A stretch of DNA of 64,000 nt, taken from Mycolicibacterium lutetiense (GTDB lineage Bacteria; Actinomycetota; Actinomycetes; Mycobacteriales; Mycobacteriaceae). The notes beneath the pieces are model-generated. The model was not told the origin of the DNA. It did not search any database and saw only the letters and a program-made list of their open reading frames with translations. Shown here in pieces: positions 35,591-45,858 of the stretch; position 1 is the stretch's first letter; every line of letters starts with the position of its first letter. A program made the position numbers and the translations under genes. Location: NCBI RefSeq assembly GCF_017876775.1, contig NZ_JAGIOP010000001.1, positions 1,426,001 to 1,490,000 of the forward strand, read 5' to 3'.

Positions 35591-35995
35591 GTGAGCAGCA
35601 TTCCGGTCGCCGATGACGTCTTGGACCCCGATGAGCCCGTCTACGACCTACCGACGGTGTCGCGTTTGCTCGGCATCCCGGTCACCAAGGTCCATCAACA
35701 GTTGCGCGACGGGCAATTGCTCGCCGTGCGCCGCAATCGCGTCATGGTGGTGCCGGAGATCTTCTTCGACGAGAACGGTCAGGTGGTCAAGCACCTGCCC
35801 GGCCTGCTGGTCGTGCTGCGCGACGGCGGGTACCGCGACACCGAGATCGTGCGCTGGTTGTTCACCCCGGACGAGTCGCTGACGATCACGGCAGACGGCC
35901 GCACCGACCGGGTGCCGAATGCCCGCCCGGTCGACGCCCTGCATTCCCACCAGGCACGTGAGGTATTGCGCCGCGCGCAGGCGCTAGGTTACTGA
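35591..35995 (+). CDS. Winged-helix DNA-binding protein (Rv2175c-like)
   Basis: This 134-residue protein has an excisionase/MerR-like winged helix: YDLPTVSRLLGIPVTKVHQQLRDGQLLAVRR, here cited in parts as LPTVSRLLGIPV and KVHQQLRDGQL. A second helical domain (GGYRDTEIVRWLFTP, HQAREVLRRAQAL) follows. The M. tuberculosis protein is phosphorylated by PknL on Thr9, which stops DNA binding. In this gene the only start codons in frame begin after that position, so the N-terminal threonine segment seems absent. The last 12 bp overlap mptA on the other strand. Confidence 0.9.
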   Translation: MSSIPVADDVLDPDEPVYDLPTVSRLLGIPVTKVHQQLRDGQLLAVRRNRVMVVPEIFFDENGQVVKHLPGLLVVLRDGGYRDTEIVRWLFTPDESLTITADGRTDRVPNARPVDALHSHQAREVLRRAQALGY

Positions 35996-37522
35996 CGGCT
36001 GGTTCTCGGCCGCCGGCTCAGGCTCAGGCCGCTCGGGTGCGCGGTACAGCGAGTACCACGCCACTGCCGCACATGCCGTGGTCAGCAGGACGTGCGCCCA
36101 TGAGTACATGCCGTGTGCCCCATCGGGTTTCCACATCACCATGATCCAGGTGGACACTCCGGCCACCACCGCGATGGCGGGCCGGGTCTGGATCAGGGCG
36201 GCCGCCACCGCCAACGGCCACGTGTAATACCAGGGCAGTGCGGCGGGAACGAACAACACGACCACCGCCATGGCCAGGGCGGTGCCGATGAGGGCTTCGC
36301 GGTCGGTGTGCCGGTAGCGCCACCACAACAGCGGCAGGGTGATCAGAATGATGAGGATGCCGATGATGCGGGTGACCTCGAGCACGGCGTAGAAGTTCAC
36401 CGGGAAGATCAGGCCACCGATGCCGTTGATCAGGTTGGCGGCGGCCGTGGGGACGGTCAGCCAGTTGATGATCTTCACGTTGCCGGCCGCGAGGGCGGAC
36501 AGCCAGCCCAGGCCGACGCCGGCCAGCCATGACGTCACCGCGAACACCGCGGCGAGGATCGCCATGGAAGCGGCGGTCGCCAGGACGAATGCCCGCACCG
36601 GTGGGTGGCCGTGGCGGTCGCGCAACTGGCGCGTCCATACCCAGACGACGAACGGAAGTGCAAGGCCCGCGGTCGCTTTGACTGCGACGGCCATGGCGAT
36701 CAGGCCGACACCCCAGACGGGGCGTTGCCGGAATGTCAGTGCGATGCCGGCCATCATCAGCCCGACCATCAGCATCTCGTTGTGTACGCCACCCATCAGG
36801 TGGATGATCACCAGCGGGTTGAGCACGCAGACCCACAGCGCAGTGGCCGGACTCGCGCCGATGTGGCGGGCGACGCGCTGCGTCGCCCAGATCAGCAACG
36901 CCAGGCCGGGCAGCATGCACAGCCGCAGCAGCATGGTGCCCGCCACGATGTTGTCGCCCACCAGCATCGTGACGAACTTCGCGACCAGGATGAAGGCCGG
37001 TCCGTACGGCGCGGTGGTCGTCGTCCAGATCGGGCTCACGTTGTCCAGCAGCAGGTTCGGATTCTCCACCGGCCCCACCACGTAGGGGTCGAACCCGTCG
37101 CGCAGCAGCGCCCCCTGGGCGAGGTACGAGTAGGTGTCCCGGCTGAACAGCGGAACGCTCAGCAGCAGGGGTGCGAGCCAGAAACCTGTCGTGGCCACCA
37201 TGGTGTATTCGGTGGCGGTGCGGTCGATCACGCGCCGGCCCAGCCACAGCCAGGCGATCAGCATCACCGCGATGCCGACCCACAGCAGGATCGAGGACAG
37301 CACCAGGCCGTGCCCGAATCGCAGCCAGGACAGGTGCAGGGACTCCAGGAGCGGGTCGTGCAATCGGGTGCTGCCCGCACCGAGTCCGCCGATGGTCAGC
37401 AGGGTGGCGCCCAGGAAACCCAGCCGGGCCGGGCGGGCATCGGCGGACACCGCGAATGCGGCCAGGCGTGAGAGGTGTTGCGCGACCCCGGTGCTCGAGG
37501 TCTCGGTCGGTGTGTGTGTCAT
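35984..37522 (-). CDS. mptA: Alpha-1,6-mannosyltransferase MptA
   Basis: This 512-residue GT-C membrane enzyme elongates the alpha-1,6-mannan backbone of lipomannan from polyprenyl-phosphate-mannose. About 13 helices are visible. The first extracytoplasmic loop SVPLFSRDTYSYLAQGALLRDG carries the acidic residue expected for catalysis. YGPAFILVAK, GGVHNEMLMVGLM and ALPWYYTWPLAV are further family blocks. It starts at ATG 37522, 18 bp after the idsA2 stop, so the prenyl synthase and this enzyme share an operon. Confidence 0.94.
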   Translation of the reverse strand: MTHTPTETSSTGVAQHLSRLAAFAVSADARPARLGFLGATLLTIGGLGAGSTRLHDPLLESLHLSWLRFGHGLVLSSILLWVGIAVMLIAWLWLGRRVIDRTATEYTMVATTGFWLAPLLLSVPLFSRDTYSYLAQGALLRDGFDPYVVGPVENPNLLLDNVSPIWTTTTAPYGPAFILVAKFVTMLVGDNIVAGTMLLRLCMLPGLALLIWATQRVARHIGASPATALWVCVLNPLVIIHLMGGVHNEMLMVGLMMAGIALTFRQRPVWGVGLIAMAVAVKATAGLALPFVVWVWTRQLRDRHGHPPVRAFVLATAASMAILAAVFAVTSWLAGVGLGWLSALAAGNVKIINWLTVPTAAANLINGIGGLIFPVNFYAVLEVTRIIGILIILITLPLLWWRYRHTDREALIGTALAMAVVVLFVPAALPWYYTWPLAVAAALIQTRPAIAVVAGVSTWIMVMWKPDGAHGMYSWAHVLLTTACAAVAWYSLYRAPERPEPEPAAENQPSVT

Positions 37523-37540
37523 GACGTGCTGGCCGTGCTC

Positions 37541-39461
<1,921 letters not shown>

Positions 39462-39472
39462 CGTGCCAGATC

Positions 39473-40135
39473 TCACAACGGCAGTGGGCGACCGAGGATG
39501 GCGAACGGGCGGGGGTCGCCGGCGAAGTGGTAACCGCGGATGACGTCGGTGAAGCCCAGCCGCCGGTACAACCGCCACGCCCGATTGGACTCGCCGATGA
39601 TCTCAGGGGTCGACAACAGCACGTGAGATTCGGCCCGTCCGGCCAGTAGTTGCCTGGTCAGAGCCTCGCCGAGGCCTTGTCCCTGAGCTCGGGGCTCGAT
39701 GTGCAGCTCGGTGAGTTCGAAGTAACTGGCCATCAGGTCGGCGATGTGCCCGGGGTTGGCGCCGATTCTCTGCAAACCGGAGATGACCTGTTGTTGCCAC
39801 CATTGATCCGGCGCGCCGCTGTAGCCGTATGCGATCCCGTTCAGTGGTGCGTCGAGCAGGTCGGCCCGGTCCGGGCCGGTTCCGGATTCCGGATCGGTGT
39901 CGGCGGCCTCGACCGCGGCCACACATTTCCAGCCTGCGCGCCGGGTGTGTTCGAGCCACAGCGCGGCGCGCTGCTCCTCGGTTCCGCGTGGGTAACGCAT
40001 GGCGTCGACGTACACGCGCAGCGCCTCGGGAAGCCGGCGCTTCATGTCGTCCGGCGACAGATCGATGAGATACGTCGCCAATGCCTTCGCCCTTCCGCCC
40101 GCCTGGTGTCCTGCCCCACTCATTATCTTCAGCAT
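39473..40135 (-). CDS. GNAT-family N-acetyltransferase (Rv2170-like)
   Basis: This 220-residue acetyltransferase has the acetyl-CoA loop EPRAQGQGLGEALTRQLL (the R/Q-x-x-G-x-G/A motif) and a late helix ESNRAWRLYRRLGF. An N-terminal extension LSPDDMKRRLPEALRVYVDAM is shared with mycobacterial relatives. The M. tuberculosis homologue has been reported to acetylate protein lysines. Start may be ATG 40135 or ATG 40123; neither has a clear ribosome site. The same-strand lppM starts 11 bp after its stop, so they are likely co-transcribed. Confidence 0.88.
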   Translation of the reverse strand: MLKIMSGAGHQAGGRAKALATYLIDLSPDDMKRRLPEALRVYVDAMRYPRGTEEQRAALWLEHTRRAGWKCVAAVEAADTDPESGTGPDRADLLDAPLNGIAYGYSGAPDQWWQQQVISGLQRIGANPGHIADLMASYFELTELHIEPRAQGQGLGEALTRQLLAGRAESHVLLSTPEIIGESNRAWRLYRRLGFTDVIRGYHFAGDPRPFAILGRPLPL

Positions 40136-40310
40136 TATCCGGGCAGAGGACGTTCGGTCCCCTCGACCCGCGTCATCTCACGACGACCTACAATCGACGG
40201 CGAACAAGGTGGTACGGCTCGGATCGACCTCGTATCATTAGCGTTAGGTGCCCGTGATTGCGGGCACGTGAAATCTTGACAGCGACGGCGGCGTCGGCAA
40301 GGAGGGACGA

Positions 40311-40712
40311 ATGCCACTCTCCGATCATGAGCAGCGCATGCTCGACCAGATCGAGAGCGCGCTCTATGCCGAGGATCCCAAGTTCGCCTCGAGCGTTCGT
40401 GGCGGCTCTTTGCGCGCGCCATCAGCTCGGCGCAGGCTTCAGGGCGCGTTGCTGTTCGTCCTCGGTTTGGCCTTGTTGGTAGTCGGCGTGGCGGTGGACT
40501 CACTGTGGCTCGGGGGTTTCCCGGCTCTGTCGGTGGTGGGCTTTGTGGTGATGTTCGGTGGCGTGGTGTTCGCCGTCACCGGCCCGCGCGTGGCCGGTGG
40601 TCCGGGGCGTACGGCCCAGGGGGCCGGCAATGCGACGCGGCAGCGTCGTCAGCGCGGCGGGTCGTTCACCACCCGAATGGAAGATCGGTTCCGACGCCGG
40701 TTCGACGACTGA
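40311..40712 (+). CDS. DUF3040 membrane protein (Rv2169c-like)
   Basis: This 133-residue protein begins with the DUF3040 signature PLSDHEQRMLDQIESALYAEDPKFA, cited here as LSDHEQRMLDQIE. Two membrane helices (LLFVLGLALLVVGVAV, ALSVVGFVVMFGGVVFAV) and a basic tail follow. AAGGAGGG stands before the ATG. The function is unknown, but its place directly before mraZ is common in actinobacteria, hinting at a cell-wall link. It ends at a strong intrinsic terminator. Confidence 0.88.
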   Translation: MPLSDHEQRMLDQIESALYAEDPKFASSVRGGSLRAPSARRRLQGALLFVLGLALLVVGVAVDSLWLGGFPALSVVGFVVMFGGVVFAVTGPRVAGGPGRTAQGAGNATRQRRQRGGSFTTRMEDRFRRRFDD

Positions 40713-40729
40713 GCCGTCAGACGGATTCA

Positions 40730-40762
40730 GGGGGCAGCCCGTAACGGGTTGCCCCCTTTTTT
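40730..40762 (+). terminator. Intrinsic terminator of the DUF3040 gene
   Basis: A GC-rich stem (GGGGGCA pairing with TGCCCCC, inner CCCG/CGGG, loop TAA) is followed by six Ts at 40757-40762. It begins 17 bp after the stop. Confidence 0.93.
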
Positions 40763-40846
40763 GTGCGTTCTGGACGGCCCGGGCCGGGCGTCGGGGGCCG
40801 GTCCAGCGACACGCCGGTGTCGGCTGCCGGGCGGGACCGTGGGGCG

Positions 40847-40930
40847 GTGTGGGGGAGGACCGCGGATTCTCAGGGAATTTCGCCCCACATCCCCCCACAC
40901 TGTCACCGCAGGTCTCTACCTGCGGTTTTT
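40847..40930 (+). ncRNA. Candidate structured RNA or leader before mraZ
   Basis: The 143 bp after the first terminator code for nothing convincing, yet can fold. GTGTGGGGG (40847-40855) pairs with CCCCCACAC (40892-40900), followed at once by a perfect terminator hairpin. It may be the end of a small RNA, an attenuator, or a back-up terminator region. No promoter for a separate RNA was recognised. Confidence 0.3.
40906..40930 (+). terminator. Second intrinsic terminator before mraZ
   Basis: CCGCAGGT-CTCT-ACCTGCGG is a perfect 8-bp stem with a 4-nt loop followed by TTTTT (40926-40930). It lies 213 bp before the mraZ ATG and ends no annotated gene. Confidence 0.88.
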
Positions 40931-41025
40931 GCATTTTCCCGATCCAGGCTTGCGGGTGAAGACGCGCTCAGCGTGGAGATTTGGGGTGTCTAGGTGGGGA
41001 GTGCACCCAAACATGGCGGATTAAA

Positions 41026-41060
41026 TGGAGCAAAGTGGGGGATCGTGGGGTAAAGTGGCG
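41026..41060 (+). promoter_or_regulatory. MraZ operator (four TGGNG repeats)
   Basis: TGGAG, TGGGG, TGGGG and TGGCG start at 41026, 41036, 41046 and 41056, each separated by 5 bases, so they face the same side of the helix. The E. coli MraZ operator is three TGGGN units with 5-bp spacers, which this matches. The last unit overlaps TAAAGT (41051-41056), a possible -10, so MraZ could block its own promoter. Confidence 0.75.
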
Positions 41061-41142
41061 GCCAACGGGAAAACGGAGTCCCGTTCGGAGGGCAGAAGGC
41101 AAAGCGACTCGGGATCCGAACCGGGTGGCGGGAGGTGTCCAG

Positions 41143-41571
41143 ATGTTTCTGGGTACCTACACGCCCAAGCTCGACGACAAGGGGCGGCTCACGCTGCCCG
41201 CCAAGTTCCGCGACGTACTGGCAGGAGGGTTGATGGTCACGAAGAGTCAAGATCACAGCCTGGCCGTGTATCCGCGGGACGAGTTCGAGGAACGCGCACG
41301 CAAAGCGGTGGAAGAAGCGAAGGCGAATCCGGAACGCCGCGCGCAGTTGCGGGTATTCGCCGCGGCCGCCGACGAGCAGCGTCCGGATGGACAGGGTCGG
41401 ATCACCCTGTCGGTGGATCACCGTCGCTACGCAAACCTGTCCAAGGAATGCGTGGTCATCGGGTCGATCGACTACCTGGAAATCTGGGACGCCGACGCGT
41501 GGCAGACCTACCAGCAGACCCACGAAGAAAACTTCTCCGCGGCCACCGATGAAACTCGCGACGTTCACTGA
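41143..41571 (+). CDS. mraZ: Transcriptional regulator MraZ
   Basis: This 142-residue protein is the first gene of the dcw cluster. It has two SpoVT/AbrB-like halves, each with the D-x-K/Q-G-R motif: [17 protein letters not shown] and [15 protein letters not shown]. It binds the TGGGN repeats upstream and represses or tunes the cluster. ATG 41143 has GGGAGGTG before it; a longer frame upstream is non-homologous. The rsmH frame begins to be open inside its end, but the real rsmH start lies 163 bp further on, leaving room for a structured leader. Confidence 0.96.
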   Translation: MFLGTYTPKLDDKGRLTLPAKFRDVLAGGLMVTKSQDHSLAVYPRDEFEERARKAVEEAKANPERRAQLRVFAAAADEQRPDGQGRITLSVDHRRYANLSKECVVIGSIDYLEIWDADAWQTYQQTHEENFSAATDETRDVH

Positions 41572-41650
41572 TGGCGCCGCTGATGCGGCCGCTCAACCGG
41601 CGGCCGGCCTGGACTTAGCCCGTGCAGCGAGGCCTCTGCCCGAATTGGCC

Positions 41651-41708
41651 CTGGCGTACTTCCCCGACGCCAGGTCCGTTAATTCGGACAGAGACCCCGG
41701 TGCAGGGG
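41651..41708 (+). promoter_or_regulatory. Three-hairpin RNA element between mraZ and rsmH
   Basis: Three perfect small hairpins stand nearly end to end: CTGGCG/CGCCAG (41651-41673, 11-nt loop), GTCCG-TTAATT-CGGAC (41674-41689) and CCCC-GGTGCA-GGGG (41695-41708). They finish 11 bp before the GGAGGTG of rsmH. A conserved actinobacterial RNA motif named mraW is known upstream of this gene, and this is its likely location; I cannot confirm the match here. Confidence 0.6.
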
Positions 41709-41734
41709 CCATTCCGAGCGGAGGTGTTTCAGCG

Positions 41735-42736
41735 ATGCCAGATTCCCCAGACGAGTCCGACTCCCAGGACCACGGCCACATCCCGGTTCTACTCGACCGC
41801 TGCGTCGAATTGCTCGCCCCCGCGCTCACCCGTCACCACGAGGACGGCACGGACGCAGTGCTGGTGGACGCCACCCTCGGCGCAGGCGGCCACTCCGAAC
41901 GCTTTCTGACCGACTTTCCGGGTCTACACGTCATCGGGCTGGACCGCGATCCCACCGCGCTCGGCATCGCCGGTGCCCGGCTGGCCCAGTTCGGCGACCG
42001 GCTGCGGCCGGTGCGGACCCGCTACGACGGAATAGCCGGGGCGATCGCGGAATCCGGCTTCACTCGGGTCGACGGTGTGCTGTTCGACCTCGGGGTGTCC
42101 TCGATGCAACTCGACCAGACCGAACGCGGCTTCTCCTACTCCGTGGATGCGCCACTGGACATGCGGATGGACCCCGACGGGCCGCTGACGGCCGCGGACA
42201 TCCTCAACACCTACGACGCCAAGTCGATCGCGCGGATCCTGCGCGACTACGGCGAGGAGCGCTTCGCCGGACGGATAGCCGACAAGGCGGTCAAACGGCG
42301 TGCGCACCAACCGTTTTCCACCACCGGCGAGTTGGTCGAGCTGCTCTACGAGGCGATCCCGGCCCCGGCCCGCCGTACCGGGGGGCATCCGGGCAAGCGC
42401 ACCTTCCAAGCGCTGCGGGTCGCGGTCAACAGCGAACTGGACTCGCTGCGCGCCGCACTGCCTGCCGCGCTCGCCGCGCTGACCGACGGCGGACGGATCG
42501 TGGTGATGTCCTACCAGTCGCTCGAGGACCGGATCGTCAAGCAGGCTTTTGCTGCGGCCACCGCATCGCGGACCCCGCCCGGTCTGCCCATCGAACTGCC
42601 GGGCCATGAACCCGAATTCGTCACGTTGACCCGCGGCGCCGAGAAGGCCCGCCAGAGTGAGATCGATCGCAATCCGCGTAGCGCTCCGGTGCGGCTGCGG
42701 GCACTGGAAAAGGTGGGGGAAGGGGGCAACCGATGA
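41735..42736 (+). CDS. rsmH: 16S rRNA (cytosine-1402-N4)-methyltransferase
   Basis: This SAM-dependent enzyme (MraW) of 333 residues methylates C1402 of 16S rRNA. Motifs include [13 protein letters not shown], the SAM loop [38 protein letters not shown] and [15 protein letters not shown] 41735 is chosen because GGAGGTG lies 8 nt upstream and the length then fits the family. The frame stays open back to ATG 41549 inside mraZ, and homologues are sometimes annotated from there, but that part overlaps the hairpin element. The stop overlaps the ftsL start (ATGA). Confidence 0.95.
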   Translation: MPDSPDESDSQDHGHIPVLLDRCVELLAPALTRHHEDGTDAVLVDATLGAGGHSERFLTDFPGLHVIGLDRDPTALGIAGARLAQFGDRLRPVRTRYDGIAGAIAESGFTRVDGVLFDLGVSSMQLDQTERGFSYSVDAPLDMRMDPDGPLTAADILNTYDAKSIARILRDYGEERFAGRIADKAVKRRAHQPFSTTGELVELLYEAIPAPARRTGGHPGKRTFQALRVAVNSELDSLRAALPAALAALTDGGRIVVMSYQSLEDRIVKQAFAAATASRTPPGLPIELPGHEPEFVTLTRGAEKARQSEIDRNPRSAPVRLRALEKVGEGGNR

Positions 42737-43881
42737 AGGTCACGCGACCCGAGCAGCTGCGTGAGGCAGACCGCAGGCGTCCGGTGCGTCAACCCGCGCG
42801 GGGTGGCGGGCGGCGCACCGATCAGGCCCCGCCGCGCAAGCGCCGGCCAGGTTCCGAACAACGGCCCGCGCGCACGGCACCGGCTGCCGGACCGACTCAG
42901 CGGCCGGGTACCCGTCCGGCTCGGCCCAAGAGCACCAGCCAGGCCAAGGCGCGGGCGAAGGCTCGTAAGGCCAAGGCTCCCAAGGTTGTCCGTCCGCCAC
43001 TGCGGGTCCGGCTGCGGGAACGTCTGCTGATCCGACTCGCCTCGATCGAGCTGAACCCGCGCGTCCTGCTCTCACGTGTCCCGTTCGTCGTGTTGGTGAT
43101 CGCGGCGCTGGGTCTGGGACTTGCCGTCACGCTGTGGCTGTCGACCGGTTCAGCCGAGCGGTCCTACCAGTTGGGGCACGCCCGCCAGGTCAATCAGGGC
43201 CTGCTGCAACAGAAAGAGGCGCTGGAACGCGACGTGCTCGAGGCGCAGGCCGCACCGGCGCTGGCCGAGTCAGCCCGCAATCTGGGCATGATCCCGTCCC
43301 GCGATACCGCGCACCTGGTGCAGGATGCAGCCGGCAACTGGACCGTCGTCGGTACCCCCAAGCCCGCCGAAGGGGTACCGCCGCCCCCACTGAACACCCC
43401 GTTGCCCGAGGAGGCCCCGCCGGCCCCGCCCGCGCCCCCGGCCCCACGGGTGGTTGATCCGCGGGAGCTGACGGTGCGGGCGCCGCACCCGGGTTCACCT
43501 GCAGTTCCCGGTATCCCGGTCCCGCCGGTCGACGCAACCCATGGTGTGCCGGGAGCCGTACCGTCGGTGCCCGGGCCGGTCCTGCCGGGACCGCCCGCGC
43601 CGGCACCGGGCGTGCTCGCCGCGCCGGCGCCGGCCCCCCTGGTGGCACCCGCGCCGGTTGATCCCGCGCCACTCGCACCGCAACAGGTCACCGACCCGGC
43701 GCAGGCGCCCGTCGCCGGGGTGCCCACCGCGCCCGGGCCGGTCCTGCCTGCACCGGCCGCTCCGGCGCAGGCGCTGGCCGCCCCCGGCCCCGTCGTTCCG
43801 CTGGAGCAGTTCAGCCGACCGACGGCCCCGGCGGCGCATCTCCCGGCTGCCCTCGTCAACGCCCCGGCGCCCGCCGTATGA
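42733..43881 (+). CDS. ftsL: Cell division protein FtsL-like
   Basis: This 382-residue bitopic protein has a basic cytoplasmic head (residues 1-115), one membrane helix ([21 protein letters not shown]) and a short coiled coil ([21 protein letters not shown]) with the FtsL block [21 protein letters not shown] very long Pro/Ala-rich tail of about 170 residues ends in PAPAV. Ordinary FtsL proteins are ~100-120 residues, so the head and tail are mycobacterial additions. It is coupled to rsmH before it and pbpB after it by 4-bp overlaps and should act with FtsQ and PbpB at the septum. Confidence 0.88.
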   Translation: MKVTRPEQLREADRRRPVRQPARGGGRRTDQAPPRKRRPGSEQRPARTAPAAGPTQRPGTRPARPKSTSQAKARAKARKAKAPKVVRPPLRVRLRERLLIRLASIELNPRVLLSRVPFVVLVIAALGLGLAVTLWLSTGSAERSYQLGHARQVNQGLLQQKEALERDVLEAQAAPALAESARNLGMIPSRDTAHLVQDAAGNWTVVGTPKPAEGVPPPPLNTPLPEEAPPAPPAPPAPRVVDPRELTVRAPHPGSPAVPGIPVPPVDATHGVPGAVPSVPGPVLPGPPAPAPGVLAAPAPAPLVAPAPVDPAPLAPQQVTDPAQAPVAGVPTAPGPVLPAPAAPAQALAAPGPVVPLEQFSRPTAPAAHLPAALVNAPAPAV

Positions 43882-45806
43882 GCCGGCGCCCGGGTGGCCA
43901 GGGCCGGTCTCCGAAGCCGCAGCGGGCCAAGAAGGCCTCGTCCGGGCCGGGGCACGAGGCCGGGGTGCGTCGCACGCGGGTCGCGGCTGCCGAAACAGGT
44001 TTGCGCAGCTCGTCTTTCGTGTTCCGGCACCGCGCCGGAAACCTGGTCATGCTGTCGGTGCTGGTGATCGCGGCCGTGCAGCTGTTCACCCTTCAGGTGC
44101 CGAAGGCGGCGGGTCTGCGCGCCGAGGCAGCCAGCCAGCTCAAAGTCACCGACGTGAACCCGGCCATGCGGGGCAGCATCGTGGACCGCAACGAGGACAA
44201 GCTGGCGTTCACCATCGAGGCCAAGGCGCTCACATTCCAGCCGGTCCGGGTTCGCAAGCAGCTGGCCGAGGCCAAGGAAAAATCCAGCGAGGCACCGGAT
44301 CCGGATCGACGGCTCTCCGACATCGCCAAAGAGGTCGCCACCCGGCTGGACAACCGGCCCGATTTCAAGACCGTGCTCAAGAAGCTCCGGAGCAACGAGA
44401 CTTTCGTCTATCTGGCCCGCGCGGTTGACCCCGCGATCGCCAGCGCCATCATGGACAAGTTCCCCGAAGTCGGGGCCGAGCGCCAGGATCTGCGGCAGTA
44501 CCCGGGTGGATCGCTGGCCGCCAACATCGTCGGCGGTATCGACTGGGACGGCCACGGTCTACTGGGGCTTGAGGATTCGCTCGACGCGATGCTGGCCGGT
44601 TCCGACGGTTCGGTCACCTACGACCGGGGATCGGATGGCGTGGTGATCCCGGGCAGCTACCGCAACCGGCACGACGCGGTCAACGGCTCCACTGTGCAGC
44701 TGACCCTGGATGACGACATCCAGTACTACGTCCAGCAGCAGGTGCAGCAGGCCAAGGATGCCTCGGGCGCCAAGAACGTCTCGGCTGTCGTGCTCGACGC
44801 GAAATCCGGTGAGGTACTGGCGATGTCGAACGACAACACGTTCGACCCGAGCCAGGACCTCGGTCGGCAGGAGAGTCGGCAGATGGGCAACCTGCCGGTG
44901 TCCTCACCGTTCGAGCCCGGCTCGGTGAACAAGATCATCACGGCCTCGGCTGCGATCGAGTACGGTCTGGCCAACCCGGACGAGGTGCTGCAGGTACCCG
45001 GTTCGATCGACATGGGTGGGGTCACCGTCCGCGACGCGTGGAACCACGGCGTGATGCCGTACACGATGACCGGTGTGTTCGGGAAGTCGTCGAACGTCGG
45101 CACCCTGATGCTGGCTCAGCGCGTGGGTCCGGATCGGTTCTACGACATGGTCAGCCGGTTCGGGCTCGGTCAGCGCACCGGCGTCGGCCTGCCGGGTGAG
45201 AGCCCGGGTCTGGTGCCGCCCATCGATCAGTGGTCGGGCAGCTCGTTCTCCAACCTGCCCATCGGACAGGGTCTTTCGATGACACTGCTGCAGATGACCG
45301 GGATGTACCAGACGATCGCCAACGACGGCGTGCGTATCCCGCCGCGGATCATCAAGTCCACGATCGCGCCCGACGGCAGCCGTACCGATGAGCCGCGGCC
45401 GGAAGGGGTTCGGGTGGTGACACCGGAGACCGCCCGCACCGTGCGCAACATGTTCCGGGCCATCGTGCAGCGTGACCCGATGGGCTACCAGCAGGGCACC
45501 GGCCCGCAGGCGGCGGTCGAGGGTTATCAGATCGCCGGTAAGACCGGTACGGCGCAGCAGATCAATCCGGCGTGTGGCTGCTACTACGACGACGTCTACT
45601 GGATCACCTTCGCGGGCATGGCGCCTGCCGATGATCCCCGTTACGTCATCGGCATCATGATGGACGCACCGCACCGCGCCGCGGACGGCTCACCGGGGTC
45701 CTCGGCTGCACCGCTGTTCCACAACATCGCCTCGTGGCTGCTGCAACGTCACAACGTCCCGCTGTCGGCCGATCCGGGGCCGCGGTTGACCCTGCAGGCG
45801 ACCTGA
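43878..45806 (+). CDS. pbpB: Septal penicillin-binding protein (FtsI/PBP3)
   Basis: This 642-residue class B PBP transpeptidase makes septal peptidoglycan with FtsW. It has one N-terminal membrane helix ([19 protein letters not shown]) and the PBP dimerisation domain ([19 protein letters not shown]). The transpeptidase domain has S349-x-x-K352 (EPGSVNK), SSN (GKSSNVGT) and KTG (K555-T556-G557). It is the target of beta-lactams. The cytoplasmic head is basic. It overlaps ftsL by 4 bp. A 52-bp gap then separates it from murE, where relatives such as M. tuberculosis carry extra genes. Confidence 0.97.
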   Translation: MSRRPGGQGRSPKPQRAKKASSGPGHEAGVRRTRVAAAETGLRSSSFVFRHRAGNLVMLSVLVIAAVQLFTLQVPKAAGLRAEAASQLKVTDVNPAMRGSIVDRNEDKLAFTIEAKALTFQPVRVRKQLAEAKEKSSEAPDPDRRLSDIAKEVATRLDNRPDFKTVLKKLRSNETFVYLARAVDPAIASAIMDKFPEVGAERQDLRQYPGGSLAANIVGGIDWDGHGLLGLEDSLDAMLAGSDGSVTYDRGSDGVVIPGSYRNRHDAVNGSTVQLTLDDDIQYYVQQQVQQAKDASGAKNVSAVVLDAKSGEVLAMSNDNTFDPSQDLGRQESRQMGNLPVSSPFEPGSVNKIITASAAIEYGLANPDEVLQVPGSIDMGGVTVRDAWNHGVMPYTMTGVFGKSSNVGTLMLAQRVGPDRFYDMVSRFGLGQRTGVGLPGESPGLVPPIDQWSGSSFSNLPIGQGLSMTLLQMTGMYQTIANDGVRIPPRIIKSTIAPDGSRTDEPRPEGVRVVTPETARTVRNMFRAIVQRDPMGYQQGTGPQAAVEGYQIAGKTGTAQQINPACGCYYDDVYWITFAGMAPADDPRYVIGIMMDAPHRAADGSPGSSAAPLFHNIASWLLQRHNVPLSADPGPRLTLQAT

Positions 45807-45858
45807 CCCCCATCGCCGTGGGTGGTGCGGTCGGTGGACCGCAGATGGGTACTGTGGC

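Noticed and set aside
40885..40900. C-run (CCCCCC) suggesting a 6C small RNA
   Set aside because: The 6C RNA needs two C-rich hairpin loops. Here the single C-run pairs in a stem with an upstream G-run.
45850..45855. TACTGT as a -10 for a leaderless murE
   Set aside because: It is 3 nt from the first ATG and 9 nt from the second, outside the 6-8 nt spacing seen at the other genes, and murE can be transcribed from mraZ.
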